Part shown: positions 5,183 to 8,767 of the stretch, piece after piece
Layout of the letters: the number at the start of each line of letters is the position of its first letter
Numbering within the stretch: position 1 is the first letter of the stretch
NCBI GenBank assembly: GCA_002392645.1
Contig: DGHL01000026.1
Span: 475-9,241, forward strand
Direction of reading: 5' to 3'
Origin: Prevotellaceae bacterium UBA3849
GTDB taxonomy: Bacteria; Bacteroidota; Bacteroidia; Bacteroidales; Bacteroidaceae
DNA length: 8,767 nucleotides
Notes under the pieces: model-generated
The model's input: only the letters and a program-made list of their open reading frames with translations
What the model was told of the DNA's origin: nothing
Database searches by the model: none
Made by a program: the position numbers and the translations under genes

Positions 5183-6928
5183 ATGTGTGGAATAGCATGT
5201 ATATTCGGGATTAAGGAGCAGACACCCGAACTGCGCAAGAAGGCTCTCAAGATGAGCCAAAAGATACGTCACCGCGGTCCTGACTGGAGCGGTATCTACG
5301 TGGGCGGCAGTGCCATCCTCGCCCATGAGCGTCTCAGCATCGTCGATCCTGAGTCGGGACAGCAGCCTCTATTTTCGCCCGACAAGAAGATTGTCTTGGC
5401 TGTGAATGGTGAGATTTACAACCACCGCGAGATACGCAAGTGGTATGACGGACGCTATGACTTCCAGACGAAGAGCGACTGTGAGGTTATCCTTGCGCTC
5501 TATCGCGACTGGAAACGCATGGGTTGTGACGACCCTTCATGGATATTCGAGCGTCTGAACGGCATCTTCGCATTTGCCCTCTACGATGAGGAGACCGACG
5601 AATATCTCATAGGTCGCGACCCTATCGGCGTCATACCTTTATATATAGGTCATGACAAGGACGGCAAGGTGTATGTAGCGTCTGAACTGAAGGCGCTCGA
5701 AGGCTTCTGTGATGAGTATGAGCCTTTCCTGCCAGGTCACTACGTCTATGGCTGCAGCTCTGATTCTGCAAGCTCATATCCTAAAACGCCGCTTAAGAAA
5801 TGGTACACCCGTGAGTGGATGGAGAAGATGCCTGCTGACTGCCAGGGCGAGATTGGCGAAACAGCAGCATTGTCATACAAGGACAGCGTGGAGGCTGTAA
5901 AGCAAGGCCTGGAGGCTGCGGTGAAGCGTCAGTTGATGTGCGACGTGCCTTACGGCGTACTGCTCTCTGGCGGACTTGACAGCAGCGTCACGTCGGCCAT
6001 CGCTAAGAAGTTCTCTGCCCACCGTGTGGAGAGTGACGGCGAGGAAAAGGCATGGTGGCCTCGTCTGCACTCGTTTGCCGTCGGACTGAAGGGTGCGCCT
6101 GACCTTGCCAAGGCTCGTGAGGTGGCTGAGCATATCGGCACCGTGCACCATGAGATAAACTATACAATACAGGAGGGACTGGATGCTATACGCGACGTGA
6201 TATACTATATAGAGACCTACGACGTGACTACCGTGCGTGCCTCTACGCCTATGTACCTGCTGGCACGCGTCATCAAGTCGATGGGCATCAAGATGGTGCT
6301 CTCTGGCGAAGGCGCCGACGAGGTCTTCGGCGGCTACCTCTACTTCCACAAGGCTCCTGACGCGAAGGAGTTTCATGAGGAGACAGTGCGCAAGCTCTCC
6401 AAACTGCACCTCTATGACTGCCTCAGGGCCAACAAGTCGCTCAGTGCATGGGGTGTGGAGGGTCGTGTGCCATTCCTCGACAAGGAGTTTCTTGACATTG
6501 CCATGTCGCTCAACCCCGAGCATAAGATGTGTCCGGGCAGCGTGATGGAGAAGAAACTGGTGCGTGAGGCATTTGCCGACCTACTGCCTGAGAGCGTGGC
6601 ATGGCGCCAGAAGGAGCAGTTCTCTGACGGCGTAGGCTATTCATGGATTGACACGCTGAAGGAGATTACCTCTGCCGCCGTCACCGACGAGCAGATGGCC
6701 CACGCTGCCGAGCGTTTCCCTATCAATACCCCTATGTGTAAGGAGGAATACTACTACCGCTCTATCTTTGAGGAACATTTCCCAAGCGACAGCGCTGCGC
6801 GTGCCGTGCCTCACGAGGCCAGCGTGGCATGTTCCACCGCCAAGGCGCTTGAGTGGGACGAGGCATGGAAGACCATGAACGAGCCTTCAGGCCGTGCCGT
6901 AGCCGGTGTGCACGAACAAGCTTACTAA
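5183..6928 (+). CDS. asnB: Asparagine synthetase B (glutamine-hydrolysing)
   Basis: This enzyme makes asparagine from aspartate, ATP and glutamine in the cytoplasm. The N-terminal glutaminase domain starts MCGIACIFG, with Cys2 as nucleophile after Met removal, then RHRGPDWSG (29-37), ERLSIVDP (49-56) and NGEIYNH (75-81). The synthetase domain has the pyrophosphate loop SGGLDSS (262-268), IETYDVTTVRASTPMYLL (343-360), SGEGADEVFGGY (374-385), GRVPFLDK (427-434) and WRQKEQFSDGVGYSWIDTLK (474-493). The second half is very close to E. coli AsnB as I recall it. At 581 residues it is longer than E. coli AsnB (554), with extra residues around 186-235 at the domain junction. The start is fixed by the essential Met-Cys, though there is no clear Shine-Dalgarno. 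It is the last gene before a terminator. Confidence 0.97.
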   Translation: MCGIACIFGIKEQTPELRKKALKMSQKIRHRGPDWSGIYVGGSAILAHERLSIVDPESGQQPLFSPDKKIVLAVNGEIYNHREIRKWYDGRYDFQTKSDCEVILALYRDWKRMGCDDPSWIFERLNGIFAFALYDEETDEYLIGRDPIGVIPLYIGHDKDGKVYVASELKALEGFCDEYEPFLPGHYVYGCSSDSASSYPKTPLKKWYTREWMEKMPADCQGEIGETAALSYKDSVEAVKQGLEAAVKRQLMCDVPYGVLLSGGLDSSVTSAIAKKFSAHRVESDGEEKAWWPRLHSFAVGLKGAPDLAKAREVAEHIGTVHHEINYTIQEGLDAIRDVIYYIETYDVTTVRASTPMYLLARVIKSMGIKMVLSGEGADEVFGGYLYFHKAPDAKEFHEETVRKLSKLHLYDCLRANKSLSAWGVEGRVPFLDKEFLDIAMSLNPEHKMCPGSVMEKKLVREAFADLLPESVAWRQKEQFSDGVGYSWIDTLKEITSAAVTDEQMAHAAERFPINTPMCKEEYYYRSIFEEHFPSDSAARAVPHEASVACSTAKALEWDEAWKTMNEPSGRAVAGVHEQAY

Positions 6929-6948
6929 AATACATACCTACTTATAGA

Positions 6949-6991
6949 AATAAGGTGTGAACCCATTGAATGAGTTCACACCTTATTTTTT
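6949..6991 (+). terminator. Intrinsic terminator after asnB
   Basis: AATAAGGTGTGAAC (6949-6962) pairs perfectly with GTTCACACCTTATT (6974-6987) around an 11-base loop, and a T-run continues to 6991. It starts 20 bases after the asnB stop and closes the nitrogen operon. The hairpin also lies downstream of the converging lipoprotein gene, but on the minus strand the T-run is poor (TTTCTATAAG), so it would stop that transcript less well. Confidence 0.92.
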
Positions 6992-7018
6992 ATTCAAGTT
7001 TCTGAAGTTGATAAACGA

Positions 7019-7044
7019 CCACAGATTTAAGGATTACAAAGATT
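7019..7044. repeat. Degenerate CACAGATT-type repeat
   Basis: CCACAGATT, TAAGGATT and ACAAAGATT follow each other with a period of 8-9 bp, and a T-run comes after. I recall intergenic ACAGATTACACAGATT tracts in Bacteroidota genomes, and this looks like a worn copy. It lies just past the lipoprotein stop codon. On the minus strand it could belong to that gene's 3' end. Confidence 0.35.
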
Positions 7045-7055
7045 TTTTTATTTAT

Positions 7056-8492
7056 CTACGAATGTTGCCCCTGGAGATTATTCTTGATAGCTTTGCCAAT
7101 CTTCTGCACCTTACCCTTCGCTGTTTCTATCATTCCAGATATCTCCTGTACCAACGGAGAAAGGTTGTCAAACATCTTCTTGTAGTTCTCTTTGTCCTTG
7201 TCGGTCATGCGCTCAAACATTGCCAATGCCTCAGTCTCGCCCTTGAACTTGAGTGCCACTACAGGCTGATACTCACCGTTGGTCAGATTCTTCTGAGCCG
7301 TAATCAGCGTAGCGTCAGCAGTGATGCCCGTATTCTTCTGGCTTATGGTGAAATGAACATTCTTATTGAGCTCTTGCGTGTACTTGTCAATAGCCTCCTT
7401 GCCTGGCTTTGAACCATAGAGCTTGCGCACGTTGCCGAGTGCCAGCAGTGACTTCGCCACGTCGTCCACCTTACCCTTAACAACCATATTGTCGTTCATG
7501 GTGATGGATATATTGTCAACGCTCTTGCCCTTGAGAGCCTTCAACACGTCGTATGCGGCACTGAAGAATGCCCCCATGTCGCGCATCTCCTTGAACTCCT
7601 CGCTCTCTATTTCTTCATCCGTATAGGCATCATGCATGTCGTTGACCACCGCACGTAACATCTCCTTACCGTTGATGTCGAAAGCCGCAACCAGGTCAAA
7701 GGCTCCCTCAGAAGTATGCATTACATCCATATTGATATTCTCCTTGCGACTATTCACATTATAGCTCAGCTTGCCGTAGCCATTCCAGCCGTGCAACTTG
7801 AAGTTCACATACTTTGACTGATTTGCATCAACCGTGGTAAGATTGATAGTACCGGTGAATGTTTCACCCTGCAGAGTAGTCTTCGACACTGTTATTTTCT
7901 TAGGCAACTGGATAGCTATAGGGTTGCCATAGACATTGAGGAAGAAGCAGAGACCGTCTCTCTCATCGTTGAACTTCAGGGTTAAGGTTGATGTCTGTCC
8001 CTGTGCATTGGTATTCTCTATGGTGAAAGCCTCCGCATCGTTAGTGATGGTGCACTGTCCTTCCTTAAACGCCATCTTCAGTTTACCGATGCTATTGTAG
8101 GCATCCACCACAACGAACGATTGCAAGTTCGCAATATCATCGTCAGTCATACCGAGACGTTCCTTAAGACAGGCGGCAACGGCAGCTTGGTCCTGAACTG
8201 TCAGGTCTGCCATATTGGTGCTCTGCAGACCGCCAATAAGATTTGATATCACTGTCCATACCTTTTCTGCCAACGCATCCTCATCGAGTGCGTCAATAAA
8301 TTCCTTAATAGAAGAGGTGGTCTGCGCGGCAGCGTCAAAACGGAACTCGTCGGCCATGGTCTGCATATCCTGTGAGAATTGTTTCTCAAACGTTTCACGT
8401 TCATTCTGTGGAATTGGCGCTGGATTGTCATCTGAATCCGAGCAAGAGGTGAACACACTCAGTCCGCAAAACAAAAGGGCGAACACAAACAA
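7056..8492 (-). CDS. Large lipoprotein of unknown function, start codon lost next to an insertion sequence
   Basis: I do not recognise the family. From the TTG at 8490-8492 the 478 residues begin FVFALLFCGLSVFTSC, a hydrophobic stretch ending in a lipobox with Cys17. SDSDDN then follows, an acidic run like the surface-export signal of Bacteroidota lipoproteins. Residues 30-125 look helical and acidic, about 130-280 look strand-rich (TGTINLTT, YVNFKLHGWNGYGKLSY), and 290-375 and 420-475 look helical, the last being lysine-rich. Upstream in frame come codons for V-K-K-I-N, then a TAG stop at 8508-8510. With an ATG in place of GTC at 8505-8507 it would read MKKINLFVF, a normal lipoprotein start. 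No ATG lies between that stop and codon 43. TTG at codon 1 and GTG at codon 3 are the only early start candidates, and neither gives a lysine-bearing signal peptide. It is probably silenced or weakly expressed; the rest of the frame is intact. Confidence 0.75.
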   Translation of the reverse strand: MFVFALLFCGLSVFTSCSDSDDNPAPIPQNERETFEKQFSQDMQTMADEFRFDAAAQTTSSIKEFIDALDEDALAEKVWTVISNLIGGLQSTNMADLTVQDQAAVAACLKERLGMTDDDIANLQSFVVVDAYNSIGKLKMAFKEGQCTITNDAEAFTIENTNAQGQTSTLTLKFNDERDGLCFFLNVYGNPIAIQLPKKITVSKTTLQGETFTGTINLTTVDANQSKYVNFKLHGWNGYGKLSYNVNSRKENINMDVMHTSEGAFDLVAAFDINGKEMLRAVVNDMHDAYTDEEIESEEFKEMRDMGAFFSAAYDVLKALKGKSVDNISITMNDNMVVKGKVDDVAKSLLALGNVRKLYGSKPGKEAIDKYTQELNKNVHFTISQKNTGITADATLITAQKNLTNGEYQPVVALKFKGETEALAMFERMTDKDKENYKKMFDNLSPLVQEISGMIETAKGKVQKIGKAIKNNLQGQHS

Positions 8493-8510
8493 ATTGATTT
8501 TTTTGACCTA

Positions 8511-8543
8511 TAGCTCAAATTGCAGGATAGAACACCCTTCAAA
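8511..8543 (+). repeat. Imperfect 33-bp direct repeat, outer copy
   Basis: This copy starts TAGCTCAAATTGCAGGATAG and ends CTTCAAA. It matches the inner copy at 8615-8647 at 26 of 33 positions, including the uninterrupted core GCAGGATA. It lies at the presumed tip of the insertion sequence, so it may include the terminal inverted repeat bound by the transposase. Confidence 0.7.
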
Positions 8544-8571
8544 TATTGATTGTTACTGGTGTTTTTAGTGA

Positions 8572-8605
8572 TTCAAACGTTTCAAAGCATAATTCGACGT
8601 TTGAA
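8572..8605. repeat. Inverted repeat inside the insertion sequence end
   Basis: TTCAAACGT (8572-8580) and ACGTTTGAA (8597-8605) are perfect 9-bp arms around a 16-base spacer. The structure lies between the two 33-bp repeats. It could form a hairpin that limits transcription entering the transposase gene from outside, or serve as a protein site. Confidence 0.6.
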
Positions 8606-8614
8606 AATGCTCAA

Positions 8615-8647
8615 TAGCTCATTTTGCAGGATATGACTCCTTTTAAA
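8615..8647 (+). repeat. Imperfect 33-bp direct repeat, inner copy
   Basis: This is the second copy of the repeat at 8511-8543, offset by 104 bp, in the same orientation, with 7 differences. It ends 13 bases before the transposase -7 box, so a protein bound here could also affect transposase expression. Confidence 0.65.
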
Positions 8648-8654
8648 GTCCGAT

Positions 8655-8677
8655 AAATGCTAACTTTGTAGGCATTT
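8655..8677 (+). promoter_or_regulatory. Transposase promoter box inside a short palindrome
   Basis: TAACTTTG (8661-8668) is a full match to the Bacteroidota -7 consensus, about 33 bases before the transposase ATG at 8701. It is flanked by AAATGC (8655-8660) and GCATTT (8672-8677), so the box lies within an inverted repeat. I find no good -33 element. The palindrome could be an operator for self-control, which is an inference from placement. Confidence 0.5.
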
Positions 8678-8700
8678 CAAAAGCCAAAAGCAGAGTTAGT

Positions 8701-8767
8701 ATGAATAAAAGGAAATGTGAGTCATGTGGGTCTTCCCATACGGTAAAGAATGGTGTACGCAAGGGCG
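8701..8767 (+). CDS. Transposase, N-terminal zinc ribbon (cut by window edge)
   Basis: The first 22 codons read MNKRKCESCGSSHTVKNGVR followed by Lys-Gly. The CESCGS knuckle followed by VKNG and basic residues is the half zinc ribbon that opens several transposase types: IS1 InsA, IS1595, ISL3, and the zinc-binding variant of IS256. The second CxxC pair should follow just past the edge. No strong Shine-Dalgarno is seen (GAGTTAGT before the ATG). The upstream -7 box and repeats support a mobile element gene. Transposase is likely; the family cannot be fixed from this much. Confidence 0.65.
   Translation, partial: MNKRKCESCGSSHTVKNGVRKG

Larger units (their letters stand above)
8505..8767 (+). 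mobile_element. Left end of an insertion sequence (right end outside the window)
   Basis: The segment begins where the lipoprotein gene loses its start codon. It carries two imperfect 33-bp repeats, a hairpin, a promoter box and the start of a zinc-ribbon transposase gene reading to the right. I place the outer boundary at about 8505-8511; it cannot be fixed without the other end or an empty site. The family is not certain. Confidence 0.6.

Noticed and set aside
5873..6523. Antisense reading frame of 216 codons opposite asnB
   Set aside because: It lies wholly inside a clear asnB gene, has no recognisable domain, and such antisense frames arise from the codon pattern of GC-rich coding DNA.
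8215..8568. Plus-strand reading frame of 117 codons opposite the lipoprotein start
   Set aside because: It is antisense to the lipoprotein and crosses the insertion sequence boundary. It is low-complexity and serine-rich with no motif.
1..8767. tRNA, rRNA, CRISPR array or prophage signals
   Set aside because: I found no cloverleaf-like segments, no regularly spaced repeats with unique spacers and no phage genes. The only regular repeats are the 7-bp tracts, which have no spacers.

Overview
The window looks like chromosomal DNA from a Bacteroidota bacterium, most likely Prevotella or a close relative. The evidence is: a type III glutamine synthetase; the LL-diaminopimelate aminotransferase route to lysine; promoters with the Bacteroidota -7 box TAnnTTTG; weak or A-rich ribosome binding sites; a lipoprotein with an acidic SDSDDN stretch after the lipobox cysteine; and low-complexity intergenic repeats of kinds I recall from Bacteroidota genomes. 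The genus is an inference from protein style, not from a search.

Layout. At 1-655 (minus) is the N-terminal part of glutamine synthetase III, cut by the window edge. From 656 to 939 is a gap filled by two tracts of a 7-bp repeat around a dissimilar 83-bp segment. At 940-2169 (minus) is dapL. From 2170 to 2669 is an AT-rich divergent promoter region serving dapL on one side and a nitrogen operon on the other. On the plus strand follow a PII signalling protein (2670-3017), an AmtB ammonium transporter (3039-4292), a small outer-membrane beta-barrel protein (4374-5087) and asparagine synthetase B (5183-6928). A strong hairpin lies before asnB and a clear intrinsic terminator after it (6949-6991). 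A large lipoprotein gene of unknown function (7056-8492, minus) converges on that terminator. From about 8505 to the right edge is the end of an insertion sequence, with repeats, a hairpin, a promoter and the first 22 codons of a zinc-ribbon transposase.

How the genes work together. The plus-strand set reads as one nitrogen acquisition unit. The barrel protein could let a small nitrogen compound cross the outer membrane, AmtB takes ammonium across the inner membrane under PII control, and AsnB stores nitrogen in asparagine. Glutamine synthetase III on the other strand makes the glutamine that AsnB uses, and DapL uses glutamate as amino donor for lysine and cell-wall diaminopimelate.

The most notable points are: (1) the insertion sequence appears to have landed exactly at the lipoprotein start codon, since the lysine-rich start of the signal peptide is present but its ATG is not; (2) the insertion sequence end has an unusual architecture of two imperfect 33-bp repeats, a hairpin, and a palindrome spanning its promoter; (3) a barrel protein sits inside a glnK-amtB-asnB operon; (4) the PII protein has a T-loop one residue short and altered nucleotide-site residues. 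I see no tRNA, rRNA or CRISPR array.
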